Assembly (NCBI GenBank): GCA_946554445.1 | Contig: CAMNSD010000002.1 | Coordinates: 178,688-242,687 of the forward strand | Length of the DNA stretch: 64,000 nt | DNA from: an uncultured Lachnospiraceae bacterium | GTDB lineage: Bacteria; Bacillota; Clostridia; Lachnospirales; Lachnospiraceae | Direction of reading: 5' to 3' | Shown: piece by piece, positions 24,326 through 33,494 of the stretch | Numbering within the stretch: the stretch's first letter is position 1 | Layout: every line of letters starts with the position of its first letter | Notes under the pieces: generated by a model | Told to the model about the DNA's origin: nothing | What the model saw: only the letters and a program-made list of their open reading frames with translations | Database searches by the model: none | Program-made: the position numbers and the translations under genes

Positions 24326-25552
24326 ATGAAGATTACAACGTTAAAACAAGCGGTGGAACAGATAGAATTGGAAGATGACAGGAAACAGCAGATGATCCGG
24401 GAACTGAAAAAAGGAAGAAAAATATATTCCGTTCATAGTCGTGGCCTGCGGATGGCAGCTGCTTTTGCGGCCTGTATCCTTGCGATGGGTTTCTTAAGCA
24501 TACCGGTCCGGGCATTGGTCAACTCCCTGGTGCTGGAACGTATGGAAGAAGTACCGAAAGAAGAGATTCAAGAGACAGTGGAGCAGCTTGAGGCACAGCA
24601 TGTCGGGGGAGACGGCTATACCAGACCATATACGGAAGCGGAAAAGACGCGTATGGAAGCATTAAATGAACAGTATCTAAACGGCATCTTTCCTGAGGGG
24701 GAAATACCGCAGGTAGACAGTGAGGAGGAGGCCAAGACATATGAATTTTGTTTCCTGACCACTGCCAGCGTATTTTATCTGCCGGCTGGCAGGGAACTGA
24801 CGGATGAGGAGATTCTGCAGAAGATAGATTTTGAGTATAAGCGCAACTACGCGCTGCAGGAACAGTATTATGAAGAACATGCTGAAGAGATCGCAGCTAA
24901 AGAGGCGGCCGAGCGGAAAGAGATAGAGCAAACGGTGGAAGCTGGCGGCGTCACGGAAGAACAGGCGGTGGAGATTGCCACAGAATATCTTCAGAAAATC
25001 TATGGCGTAGATGGAAACGGTATGGAACTGAGTCATTATTATGATGCGGATGCGGCAGCTACTATCGTGGGAGAGCCGGCCTATTGTGTTAATTGGAGCG
25101 ACATTATTAATCATCGGTTCTATTATTTCTGGATTAGGATAGCGGATGGACGGCTTGCCGGGGCGACACATACGAACGAGCAGGAACGGGAACAGCTGGA
25201 GAGTGCCAGACCGACCATCGAGGAAGCGCCGGATAAGATTGCCCACATCAAAGAACAGGCAGAGCGTTTCCTGACAGACAATGTAGGGATACAGGAATCT
25301 TATGTCAGGGTGAGGAGCTGCTATCAGACAACCAGTGAGGGAAGCGTCAGAACATTGGTGGACGTTTTGTTCGTAAGAGAGGACGGAGAAGCGCATTTGT
25401 TGGAGTGCAGCTGGGATGGAATCGTAAAGAGTTATTCGCTTGTCACAGAGGAAGATTACGAGAACCAAAAAGAAAAGACAAGGGAAGTCATGTCCACACG
25501 GTATACGGAAGAGTACGGCAGGGAAGTTACGGTGGAGAATGTGTGGGATTAA
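24326..25552 (+). CDS. Membrane-anchored putative anti-sigma factor with long extracellular region
   Basis: About 408 residues from ATG 24326, five bases after GGAGG. The N-terminal 40 residues are charged and cytoplasmic, one membrane helix follows at about 42-62, and the remaining 345 residues are predicted outside. The outer part starts with a Glu-rich, coiled-coil-like stretch (about 70-210) and ends in a mixed domain around residues 225-405 that resembles PepSY-like folds (AVEIATEYLQKIYGV, FYYFWIRIADGRLAGATHTN). Position directly after an ECF sigma gene suggests sigma inhibition. No named family was recognised with confidence. Confidence 0.7.
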   Translation: MKITTLKQAVEQIELEDDRKQQMIRELKKGRKIYSVHSRGLRMAAAFAACILAMGFLSIPVRALVNSLVLERMEEVPKEEIQETVEQLEAQHVGGDGYTRPYTEAEKTRMEALNEQYLNGIFPEGEIPQVDSEEEAKTYEFCFLTTASVFYLPAGRELTDEEILQKIDFEYKRNYALQEQYYEEHAEEIAAKEAAERKEIEQTVEAGGVTEEQAVEIATEYLQKIYGVDGNGMELSHYYDADAAATIVGEPAYCVNWSDIINHRFYYFWIRIADGRLAGATHTNEQEREQLESARPTIEEAPDKIAHIKEQAERFLTDNVGIQESYVRVRSCYQTTSEGSVRTLVDVLFVREDGEAHLLECSWDGIVKSYSLVTEEDYENQKEKTREVMSTRYTEEYGREVTVENVWD

Positions 25553-25578
25553 GTGAGAAAGCTGAGAACAGCGTATTA

Positions 25579-25630
25579 AAAAAGATTTTCCTGTTTGGAA
25601 ATGTAAAATATCCAACGGGAAAATCTTTTT
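25579..25630. terminator. Bidirectional terminator
   Basis: AAAAAGATTTTCC pairs with GGAAAATCTTTTT (13 base pairs), with further imperfect pairing inside. A runs on the left and T runs on the right let it serve both the putative anti-sigma gene and the convergent comFB-like gene. Confidence 0.85.
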
Positions 25631-25655
25631 GGTTGTTGAAAATATGCAAATATAT

Positions 25656-25925
25656 TCAGCCATGCTGAGGATGACTCCCAATCTTTTCAATTGCGGAAAT
25701 CACCACTGTCAGGATCTCTACCTCAGCCTGTGGTTGGTAATTGTGCAGTTTCTGGAAAAGCGCGCCGGTATCTGTACGGACATATTGAGGCGAAAGCCTG
25801 TTGAGTGCATAAGATGCCATATCCAATTTACAATTTTCACAGGAACATATATTAGGCATAGTGGGCAGCAGCTTGTTAAGCTGATATTCCACTGCATCTT
25901 CCATGATATTCTTTAAGCCTTCCAT
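25656..25925 (-). CDS. comFB: ComFB family protein
   Basis: An 89-residue protein with the ComFB signature: N-terminal GLKNIMEDAVEYQLNKLLP, then CSCENCKLDMASYALNRLSPQYV. The two CxxC-like cysteines and the D-x2-A-x-ALN block are the family core. The family was named from a late competence operon; cyanobacterial members have been reported to bind cyclic di-nucleotides. GGGAGGTTCCGA precedes the start on the minus strand. No competence genes lie beside it here, but flagellar and pilus genes occur elsewhere in the window, which would suit a second-messenger receptor. Confidence 0.88.
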   Translation of the reverse strand: MEGLKNIMEDAVEYQLNKLLPTMPNICSCENCKLDMASYALNRLSPQYVRTDTGALFQKLHNYQPQAEVEILTVVISAIEKIGSHPQHG

Positions 25926-26139
25926 TCGGAACCTCCCTCATATGTCATATAATGACAGAAATATACACATTTTATATTAGTACAAATTTCCTAAAGAATC
26001 AATCTTTTTTCGCAAAAAAATAAGTGCACCCACGGTTGCTTTTTTAGAACAGACATTGTATTCTATGTATTGTCCGACTCAGGCAGAACAAAATAAACAG
26101 ATGGACATATAAATGAATGGAAAGAAGTAAGGAAATCTT

Positions 26140-26985
26140 ATGATTTTAGATGTGATAGCAGATAGTTTTATAGACAGTGTCAAACTCCTGCCGTTTTTAT
26201 TCCTCACATATCTTGCGATGGAATATCTGGAACACCGGGCGGGAGAGAAGATGCAGGATATGATCAAAAGGTCCGGCAAGGCAGGGCCGGCCATCGGCGG
26301 ACTTCTCGGTATATTTCCGCAATGCGGATTTTCGGCGGCGGCGTCAAATCTGTATGCCGGCAGGATTATAAGCCTGGGTACACTGATGGCTGTTTTTTTG
26401 TCTACCTCGGATGAAATGCTTCCCATTATGATATCAGAAAACGTGGGCATACCCATGATGGCGAAAGTGCTTGGTGTGAAGGTGTTGTTTGCGGTGATCG
26501 CTGGATTTGGGATTGATCTTGTGTATCGCAGGAAAGAAAAGGATATGCAGATAGAGCATCTCTGCGAGCGCCATCACTGCCACTGTGAGCGTGGAATCTG
26601 GAAATCGGCCCTGCATCATACAGTAGAGATTTATATATATATATTGTTGATTTCTTTTGTGCTCAACCTGATCATTGCGCTAATCGGGGAGGAGGCTTTA
26701 GGGGCGTTGATTTTGAACCAGCCTGTGCTGAGTGTCCTGATCACTGCCTTGGTAGGTATGATTCCCAACTGTGCCGCTTCTGTCATCGTCACGAAACTTT
26801 ATCTGGATGGTGTCCTTGGGGCAGGCGCTTTGATTGCAGGTCTGTTGTCTGGTACAGGTGTGGGTTATCTGGTCTTATTGAGAGTCAATGATGACCGCAG
26901 GGAGAATCTGAAGATTCTCTTGCTTTTATATGCGATTGGCGTCATGGCGGGATTGGTGATAGAATTTCTGAGAGTGGTATTTTAA
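26140..26985 (+). CDS. Putative heavy-metal or manganese exporter, ArsP_2-like
   Basis: A 281-residue membrane protein with about eight to ten helices in two similar halves. Each half has a conserved proline/asparagine-cysteine turn: GIFPQCGFSAAASNLYAGRII at about residue 58 and GMIPNCAASVIVTKLYLDGVL at about 208. This duplicated P-x-C-x3-A pattern marks the ArsP_2 or 'putative manganese transporter' family. The loop between the halves carries HLCERHHCHCE, a His/Cys cluster that could bind metal. GGAAAGAAGTAAGGAAATCTT precedes the ATG. It stands alone, divergent from comFB. Confidence 0.82.
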   Translation: MILDVIADSFIDSVKLLPFLFLTYLAMEYLEHRAGEKMQDMIKRSGKAGPAIGGLLGIFPQCGFSAAASNLYAGRIISLGTLMAVFLSTSDEMLPIMISENVGIPMMAKVLGVKVLFAVIAGFGIDLVYRRKEKDMQIEHLCERHHCHCERGIWKSALHHTVEIYIYILLISFVLNLIIALIGEEALGALILNQPVLSVLITALVGMIPNCAASVIVTKLYLDGVLGAGALIAGLLSGTGVGYLVLLRVNDDRRENLKILLLLYAIGVMAGLVIEFLRVVF

Positions 26986-27076
26986 AAGTTGTTTGGCCAG
27001 GGAAATACGGGTTTTGGAGAAGAGGAGATAAGATAGAATTTATTTTGTATAAAGATAAAACGGGAGTACAGATCAT

Positions 27077-27115
27077 AAAAAGGAATCCTTTACGTTAAGC
27101 GGGGGATTCCTTTTT
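27077..27115 (+). terminator. Terminator of the metal exporter gene
   Basis: AAAAAGGAATCC pairs with GGATTCCTTTTT, a perfect 12-base-pair stem with T run. The next 256 bases up to 27372 are A/T-rich, with no gene seen; they should hold the promoter of the sugar transporter, where TATACT stands at about 27328-27333. Confidence 0.9.
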
Positions 27116-27371
27116 GTAATAGAGATGGACTCTCGTTTTTGCGTGCCGTGAAAGCCAGTGCGAAGAGATTACGTTTGTATAATATGACGTTAAATTTGTA
27201 TTTAAATTTAAAAACAGTATACAAAAGTGTAGAAAATTTGTCTGTTTTTCCCTTGAAAGATGCAAAAGTGCATAAAAAACCCCCACAAAACAAAAATCCC
27301 CCACCCTTTTGCAAAAAAGGCTTTCTGTTATACTAAAATCAGGGATTGAAATATTTGGGAGGGTTGGCGGA

Positions 27372-28907
27372 ATGAACGAGATAATCGTTTCCATGGAAAA
27401 GATCTGTAAGACATTTCCAGGCGTAAAAGCGTTAGACCATGTTAACTTTGAATTACGGGCCGGGGAAGTCATGGCACTGCTTGGCGAGAATGGCGCGGGT
27501 AAATCTACGTTGATGAAAGTTTTAAGCGGCGTATATACGAGAGACAGCGGATCCTTAAAGATTTTTGACAAAGAGTACGGGGATCTGACGCCGAAGCAGG
27601 CGCAGGAAGCTGGCGTTGCGATCATCCATCAGGAATTGAATATGTGCAGGCACCTCTCTGTGGCGGAGAATATGTTTCTTGGGCGGGAGATCAAGAGAGG
27701 GATTTCATTAAATAATGCGAAGATGGAGGCGGAAGCGAAGAGGATTCTAGATGATCTGAAGATAGATATCGATCCAAAGCAGACCGTTGGAGATCTGCCG
27801 GTATCTAAGCAGCAGATGGTGGAAATTGCCAAGGCGCTTTCCATAGATGCAAAGATATTGATTATGGACGAACCCACATCTTCCCTGACGGCCAGAGAGA
27901 TAGAGGATTTATTTCGGATTATCAGGAAACTGAAATCAGAAGGGAAAGGTATCGTATATATCTCTCACCGCCTGGAAGAATTACAGCATATTGTGGACCG
28001 GGTGACGATCATGCGGGACGGGCAGTATATCACTGACATGAACTTTGCGGATGTCACGATGGAGCAGATTATCAGTTATATGGTAGGCCGTGAAATCAAG
28101 GAGAAATTTCCTAGGGTAGAGTGTCAGAAGGGCAAGAAAGTATTTGAGGTCAAACACTTAAATGCAGGGAGAATGGTAAGAGATATTAATTTCTCTGTTT
28201 ATGAGGGTGAGATCGTAGGCTTTGCAGGGCTGATGGGAGCGGGCAGGACAGAGACGACCAGGGCTATCTTCGGGGTGGATCCGAAGGAGAGCGGCGAGAT
28301 ATATGTGGACGGCAGAGAGATTAAGATAAATTGTCCGATGGACGCAATCCGTAATGGTGTTGTGCTTGCCCCGGAGGACCGAAAAAAAGACGGACTCTGT
28401 ACGAAGCTGAGTATCAAACATAATCTCACACTCCCAAATCTGGATATTGTCTGTAACAAGGCCGGGGTGGTGGACAGCAAAAAAGAAAAAGAACTGTGCG
28501 ATAAAGCCGTTTCTGATTTGAAGATCAAGACGCCCAGTGTGGAAGTGGATTCCGGAAATCTTTCCGGTGGTAACCAGCAGAAAGTGGTAGTGGGCAAATG
28601 GCTTGCCAGAGATTCTAGAGTAGTCATTTTTGATGAACCGACAAGAGGTATTGATGTAGGCGCCAAAGTTGAGATATACAACCTGATGAATGAGCTTAAG
28701 AAACAGGGGATTGCAGTCATGTTTGTCTCCTCGGAAATGCCGGAAGTCATGGGAATCGCTGACCGCATTATCGTGATGTGCGATGGCAGGATAACCGGGG
28801 AAGTCATGGCCAGGGATACCAGCCAGAATGAGATATTGACATTGGCCACATCCTTTGAAGATAAGAAAATCAACAATCCAGGCAGCAAGGAGGAGATAGC
28901 AGGATGA
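27372..28907 (+). CDS. Sugar ABC transporter ATPase, RbsA/MglA type
   Basis: About 511 residues from ATG 27372, which follows GGGAGGGTTGGCGGA; ATG 27309 would add 21 atypical residues. Two fused ATPase domains are present. The first has Walker A GENGAGKST, signature VSKQQ and Walker B ILIMDEPTSSLT. The second has the usual altered Walker A AGLMGAGRTE, signature LSGGNQQK and Walker B VVIFDEPTRGID. This is the normal pattern for the CUT2 class of importers (ribose, galactose, AI-2 and others). The permease overlaps it by four bases and the binding protein follows. The sugar is not certain. Confidence 0.95.
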   Translation: MNEIIVSMEKICKTFPGVKALDHVNFELRAGEVMALLGENGAGKSTLMKVLSGVYTRDSGSLKIFDKEYGDLTPKQAQEAGVAIIHQELNMCRHLSVAENMFLGREIKRGISLNNAKMEAEAKRILDDLKIDIDPKQTVGDLPVSKQQMVEIAKALSIDAKILIMDEPTSSLTAREIEDLFRIIRKLKSEGKGIVYISHRLEELQHIVDRVTIMRDGQYITDMNFADVTMEQIISYMVGREIKEKFPRVECQKGKKVFEVKHLNAGRMVRDINFSVYEGEIVGFAGLMGAGRTETTRAIFGVDPKESGEIYVDGREIKINCPMDAIRNGVVLAPEDRKKDGLCTKLSIKHNLTLPNLDIVCNKAGVVDSKKEKELCDKAVSDLKIKTPSVEVDSGNLSGGNQQKVVVGKWLARDSRVVIFDEPTRGIDVGAKVEIYNLMNELKKQGIAVMFVSSEMPEVMGIADRIIVMCDGRITGEVMARDTSQNEILTLATSFEDKKINNPGSKEEIAG

Positions 28908-29920
28908 ATAATAAGAATCAGAGTCCTATCAAAAAGTTATTGGCGATTAAAGGTATGGGGGCAGCCCTCACAGCTTTTGTGGGACTAATCATCATATACA
29001 TAGCGTTTGGACTAATCAATTCAGCAGTTTTTTCCAGCAATAACATCCTGAATCTGCTGCGGTCAATGTCCAAATATCTGCTTATTGGTATCGCCCAGAG
29101 TTACGTGCTGATCACGGGGAATATTGATTTATCCATTGGTTCCATGGTGGCGATGAGCGCCATGATATCGGCGACGCTCATGACATTCGGGGTGAGTCCG
29201 GTTCTTGCAGTTTTGGTTGCACTCTTGTGCTGTCTGGTAATCGGTATCATCAATGGCATTCTGGTGGGTAAATTTAAACTGCCGCCGTTCATTGCAACAC
29301 TTGGTACGATGTTCGTAGGGCGCGGTATTGCATATATGGTCAACAACAACCGCAATACAGATGCCATTGCGACAGGTATTGGCAAAGAAGCGGGTGATAA
29401 ATTTCAGAACTTTTTCTATTATGGAACTACTCTGGGAATCTACAATACTTTCTGGATTGCGATTATTATGTTTGTTATCTTTTTCTTCTTGCTTTCCAAG
29501 ACCAGAACAGGCAGACATATTTATGCAATCGGTTCCAACATTGATGCGGCAAAACTTTCCGGCGTCAATGTGGTGGCGACAACCACTAAGACATATTTAG
29601 TCAGCGCCGTATGTTCCTGGGTAGTAGGATTAATCCTCTGCGCGCAGGCGGGCATGGGAAATATGGAAGCAGGAAATATGTATGAAATGTATGGTGTGGC
29701 AGCCGGCGTAATCGGCGGTGTGTCACCTCTTGGAGGAACTGGTATTTTGCTTGGTACGCTGGCAGGTTCCGCAGTATGGCAGACGTTGGAGAATGGTCTG
29801 AACATGATAGGTGCACAGGTAGGTATCCAGCGGCTGGTGATTGGTATTATTGTTGTGGTGGCGGTATTGCTCGATGTGGTATTGAGAAGTGGGCAGTTTG
29901 CCAAGAAGAAAAAGGGCTAG
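28904..29920 (+). CDS. Sugar ABC transporter permease, RbsC/MglC type
   Basis: A 338-residue permease with eight to ten helices. The CUT2 signature blocks are visible: LLIGIAQSYVLITGNIDLSIGSMVAM, ATLGTMFVGRGIAYMV, TRTGRHIYAIGSNIDAAKLSGVNV (the ATPase coupling loop) and GGVSPLGGTGILLGTLAGSAVWQTLENGLNMIG is its last conserved helix region. It overlaps the ATPase gene by four bases (ATGA), giving co-translation. It sits 44 bases before the lipoprotein gene. Confidence 0.95.
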   Translation: MNNKNQSPIKKLLAIKGMGAALTAFVGLIIIYIAFGLINSAVFSSNNILNLLRSMSKYLLIGIAQSYVLITGNIDLSIGSMVAMSAMISATLMTFGVSPVLAVLVALLCCLVIGIINGILVGKFKLPPFIATLGTMFVGRGIAYMVNNNRNTDAIATGIGKEAGDKFQNFFYYGTTLGIYNTFWIAIIMFVIFFFLLSKTRTGRHIYAIGSNIDAAKLSGVNVVATTTKTYLVSAVCSWVVGLILCAQAGMGNMEAGNMYEMYGVAAGVIGGVSPLGGTGILLGTLAGSAVWQTLENGLNMIGAQVGIQRLVIGIIVVVAVLLDVVLRSGQFAKKKKG

Positions 29921-29964
29921 GACCGCATAAGCGGATAGCGATAGATAGTAAAGGAGGATGAAGT

Positions 29965-31791
29965 ATGAAGAAGAAAATATTGGCTATGCTCTGCTGCATG
30001 ACTATGGTGGCGGCATCCCTGACAGGGTGCAGCGGCGACAAAGCGGCACAGACAGGAGCAGGGGCAGGAACAGATGCGGCAGCTCCAGCTTCCGGTGGGG
30101 ACACAAAGATTGCCCTGATCACGATGGATTCCATCGATCAACACTGGGTAACTCTGAATGAGGGTGCGCAAAAGGCAGCATCGGAACTTGGCGTGACGGT
30201 AGACTTTATGGCGCCGAATACCAAAGACGATGCACAGCAGATTGAGTGCGTAAACAACGCGGTGGCAGGCGGCTACAAGGCAATTATCGTAGCGGCCAAC
30301 GGTCCGGATGCAATCTCTTCTGCACTGAAGGAAGCCTCCTCGGCAGGCGTTAAGATTGTGTATGTAGATTCTCCGGCAAATGTGGATGCGGAGGCGACTT
30401 TCTCCACAGATAATAAGGCGGCCGGTACTACGGCAGGTCAGGAGATGATCAAGGCTTTAGAGGCGGCAGGCGTGACTTCTGGCGATATTGGTATTGTCAA
30501 TGTCAATGCAGCGACAGATTCCTGCGTGATGCGTGAGGAAGGTTTCCGGGCAGCATTTGAGGGAAGTTCCTACAATATTTTAGAGACACAGTATGGTGAG
30601 GGCGATGCGGCGAAATCCCAGAGTATTGCGGAGAATTATATTACCCAGGGCGTGGTAGGTATCTTTGGCTGTAATGAAGGTTCCACAACCGGTACAGGTA
30701 ATGCGATCAAAGCGGCTGGCAATTCCGGTATCGTTGGTGTGGGATTTGATAAGTCCGATGCAATTCAGAATCTGATCAAAGACGGATGCCTTCTGTGTAC
30801 CATGGCGCAGAACCCGGACGTGATGGGTTATGAAGGCGTGAAAGCGGCGGTGGCTGCAATCAACGGCGAGAGTCTTGGCGGTAAAGTGACAGATACAGGC
30901 GTATCCGTGATCAATGCAGAGGCATTGGGTGGTGCAGCGCCCGCTTCTGACGGTGCGGCGGCGAGCAAAGAGTGGAAGATCGCGCTGATTACAATGGATT
31001 CCATCGATCAGCACTGGGTAAGCTTAAATGAGGGCGCTCAGGCAAAAGCAAAAGAACTTGGCGTGAGTGTAACCTTTATGGCGCCGAATACCAAGGATGA
31101 TGCGCAGCAGATCGAGTGTGTGAATAATGCGGTAGCAGGAGGTTATGATGCAATCATGGTAGCGGCCAATGGTCCGGATGCAATCTCTTCCGCATTAAAC
31201 GAGGCATCAGCGGCAGGCGTTAAGATTGTGTATGTAGATTCTCCGGCAAATGTAGATGCGGAGGCAACCTTCTCCACAGACAATAAGGCAGCAGGCGCAA
31301 CGGCAGGTCAGGAGATGATCAAGGCTTTGGAGGCGGCAGGCGTGACTTCCGGTGATATCGGTATCATCAATGTCAATGCGGCGACAGACTCCTGCGTGAT
31401 GCGTGAGGAAGGCTTCCGTTCCGCTTTTGAAGGAACAGGCTTCAATATCATGGAGACACAGTACGGTGAAGGCGATGCGGCGAAATCCCAGAGTATCGCA
31501 GAGAACTATATCACGCAGGGCGTGGTAGGCATCTTTGGCTGTAACGAAGGTTCCACCACTGGAGCAGGCAATGCGATTAAGGCCGGCGGCAATGCGGATA
31601 TTGTCGGTGTAGGTTTTGATAAATCTGACGCGATCATGAATCTGATCGCAGATGGCCATCTTCTGTGTACCATGGCGCAGAATCCTGATGTGATGGGTTC
31701 TATGGGTGTGGAAGCCTGTGTGAAGGCTTTAGAGGGTGAGAGCCTTGGCGGTAAAGTGGAAGATACAGGAGTTTCTGTATTGACAAAATAA
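29965..31791 (+). CDS. Sugar-binding lipoprotein with two tandem binding domains
   Basis: A 608-residue lipoprotein, about twice the normal length. The signal peptide ends in the lipobox LTGC, then an Ala/Gly-rich linker. Binding domain 1 runs from about residue 48 to 318, a linker GGAAPASDGAAASKEW follows, and domain 2 runs from about 338 to 608. Both are Periplasmic_binding_4-type folds, identical at most positions; both start IALITMDSIDQHW and contain the NVNAATDSCVMREEGF and FGCNEGSTTG blocks. The domain offset is exactly 290 codons. The protein would hand a sugar to the permease and ATPase just upstream. Each surface-anchored chain would offer two binding sites. AAAGGAGGATGAAGT precedes the ATG. 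Confidence 0.95.
   Translation: MKKKILAMLCCMTMVAASLTGCSGDKAAQTGAGAGTDAAAPASGGDTKIALITMDSIDQHWVTLNEGAQKAASELGVTVDFMAPNTKDDAQQIECVNNAVAGGYKAIIVAANGPDAISSALKEASSAGVKIVYVDSPANVDAEATFSTDNKAAGTTAGQEMIKALEAAGVTSGDIGIVNVNAATDSCVMREEGFRAAFEGSSYNILETQYGEGDAAKSQSIAENYITQGVVGIFGCNEGSTTGTGNAIKAAGNSGIVGVGFDKSDAIQNLIKDGCLLCTMAQNPDVMGYEGVKAAVAAINGESLGGKVTDTGVSVINAEALGGAAPASDGAAASKEWKIALITMDSIDQHWVSLNEGAQAKAKELGVSVTFMAPNTKDDAQQIECVNNAVAGGYDAIMVAANGPDAISSALNEASAAGVKIVYVDSPANVDAEATFSTDNKAAGATAGQEMIKALEAAGVTSGDIGIINVNAATDSCVMREEGFRSAFEGTGFNIMETQYGEGDAAKSQSIAENYITQGVVGIFGCNEGSTTGAGNAIKAGGNADIVGVGFDKSDAIMNLIADGHLLCTMAQNPDVMGSMGVEACVKALEGESLGGKVEDTGVSVLTK
30106..31785 (+). repeat. 870-base tandem duplication within the binding-protein gene
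   Basis: Copy 1 starts at about 30106 and copy 2 at about 30976, an 870-base offset (290 codons). Many stretches are identical at DNA level, for instance around GTTAAGATTGTGTATGTAGA in both. This implies recent duplication or gene conversion. Confidence 0.93.
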
Positions 31792-31818
31792 TCTATGCCA
31801 AGACAATTTTAGATATGA

Positions 31819-31866
31819 TATAATATTCGATAGGAAGAAAACCGCTGGATTTCCGGCGGTTTTCTT
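31819..31866 (+). promoter_or_regulatory. -10 box followed by a hairpin, before the yesN-like gene
   Basis: TATAAT lies at 31819-31824 with a poor -35 match. Eleven bases on, AAGAAAACCGC (31835-31845) pairs with GCGGTTTTCTT (31856-31866) over a ten-base loop. The hairpin could end the transporter transcript or act as an attenuator in the short leader of the regulator gene. Confidence 0.6.
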
Positions 31867-31885
31867 AAATATGGGGGTTATGGGA

Positions 31886-33481
31886 ATGATAAAGGTTATG
31901 ATTGCGGATGATGAAGAACGTATCTGTCAACTGATTGAAGCGCTGATAGATTGGGAATCGCTGCACATGGAAGTGGCGGGAATTGCCCATAATGGAATGG
32001 AAGCCTGTGAGATGGTAAGACAGATAAGGCCGGATATTCTGATCACGGATATCAGAATGCCGGGGTGCAATGGTCTGGAACTGATAGAGAATGTCAAGAA
32101 AAGTGTGGAAGATCTTCAGATTGTCATTATCAGCGGATATGCTCATTTTGCTTATGCGCAGACGGCGATCAAGTTCGGCGTGGGAGATTATCTGTTGAAG
32201 CCTATCAATAAAATAGAATTGGCCTCTACGTTACAGAAATTTAAAGAACGCATTGAGGAGAGGATGCAGCTGAGGGAAGAACAGCTGTGGATACAACATA
32301 AAAGTGAAGCGGATATCCGTCTTTTTCGCGCTAACCTGATGGACAGACTGATGGAGCAAAAGACGTGGGAACCTTCTATCGAAATTCTACAAAAAGATTA
32401 TTATCTTCAAGTGCAGGAAGGGATTTTTCAGGGGTTTGTAGTAAAGATTGACGCTGACGAAGAGAATGCTAACATTAATCAGGCAGGTATCAATATCATA
32501 TTGGAGAAGACGCAGACTTTGCTGGAAAATAGTCTTAAAGCCCGATGTACGGAGATTGTGGTTGGTATAAAAGGCAGCAGTTGTATTGGCTTTGTAAATT
32601 ATGCTGATGGGCAGACGGAGGAAGTGCGGAGGGTATTCCGTGGCTGTCTAAATCAGCTGGAAATTGAAAAAGGTATTTTCGGTCCGGTTTTATTTACCGC
32701 GGCTCTTGGGAATGCGATCAAGAATGCGGGCAATCTGCAGGATACGGTGGGACAGGCACTTGTGATCATAGAGGAGCGCCTGCTTAAGGGAACAGGCAAA
32801 TTGTTGGAACGCCTGCCAGCGGAATCGACGGTCCATGAACAGAATATTCTGGAGAAATATCTGCGGCAGATGGTACATGCAATTGAAGTGATGAGCCTTG
32901 AAGAGGGAGAGGAGGCTGTGTCGCAGATGAATCAGCAAATGCTCGCAATCAAAGATTTGAAAGGCTGTGAAGTACGGGAACTGATCTATTCGGCGGCGGG
33001 ACTTTTTTTAAGCCAGGTGGAGGTTAAAAACCGAGGTGAGGAATTAAAGGTATTTGAGGAACAATGTTCCCTGTGCGGCAGTATGGAACAGCTTATGGGA
33101 CAGCTGCGGGCATTGCAGAGAAGGTATGTGGAGCAGATGCGCGCAAGCCGCGAGGCGGATGCTGTGCGGCCTGTCCGTATGGCCAAGCAGTATATCCAGA
33201 ATCATTACAGTGAACCGATCACGCAGGAAGAAGTAAGCAGTGCCGTAGGTTTGAGCGCCGCATATTTCAGCGTTCTCTTTAAGAAAGTGGAAGGAGAGGG
33301 CTTTGCCAAATATCTGATTAATGTACGGATGGAACAGGCTAAGATACTGTTGCGGGAAACGAATACGCCTGTGTCCAAGATCTGTCAGCAGGTGGGCTAT
33401 AATGACCTAAAACATTTTACCCATACTTTTGAGAAAGCAACGGGCGTGAAGCCCAGTGTTTACCGAAAAATGTACGGATAG
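31886..33481 (+). CDS. YesN-type response regulator with AraC DNA-binding domain
   Basis: About 531 residues from ATG 31886; in-frame ATGs at 31871 and 31880 are alternatives, but MIKVMIADDEERI is the usual start. The receiver domain has the phospho-aspartate in DILITDIRMPGCNG and K in YLLKPINK. A central region of about 280 residues is helical and typical of the YesN group. The last 100 residues are two AraC helix-turn-helix motifs (ITQEEVSSAVGLSAAYFSVLF and VSKICQQVGYNDLKHFTHTF). It pairs with the YesM kinase 13 bases downstream and probably controls the sugar transporter just upstream. Confidence 0.94.
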   Translation: MIKVMIADDEERICQLIEALIDWESLHMEVAGIAHNGMEACEMVRQIRPDILITDIRMPGCNGLELIENVKKSVEDLQIVIISGYAHFAYAQTAIKFGVGDYLLKPINKIELASTLQKFKERIEERMQLREEQLWIQHKSEADIRLFRANLMDRLMEQKTWEPSIEILQKDYYLQVQEGIFQGFVVKIDADEENANINQAGINIILEKTQTLLENSLKARCTEIVVGIKGSSCIGFVNYADGQTEEVRRVFRGCLNQLEIEKGIFGPVLFTAALGNAIKNAGNLQDTVGQALVIIEERLLKGTGKLLERLPAESTVHEQNILEKYLRQMVHAIEVMSLEEGEEAVSQMNQQMLAIKDLKGCEVRELIYSAAGLFLSQVEVKNRGEELKVFEEQCSLCGSMEQLMGQLRALQRRYVEQMRASREADAVRPVRMAKQYIQNHYSEPITQEEVSSAVGLSAAYFSVLFKKVEGEGFAKYLINVRMEQAKILLRETNTPVSKICQQVGYNDLKHFTHTFEKATGVKPSVYRKMYG

Positions 33482-33494
33482 GAGAGCGCGGATC

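Noticed and set aside
26620..26645. TATATATATA run in the metal exporter gene
   Set aside because: It is coding (VEIYIYILLIS) in a conserved membrane helix, so not a regulatory or repeat element.
31780..31785. TTGACA near the end of the binding-protein gene as a -35 box for yesN
   Set aside because: It is 33 bases from the TATAAT at 31819 and lies inside coding sequence.
30106..31785. Mobile element or CRISPR-like explanation for the long repeat
   Set aside because: The repeat is in frame, has no terminal inverted repeats or spacers, and encodes a duplicated protein domain.
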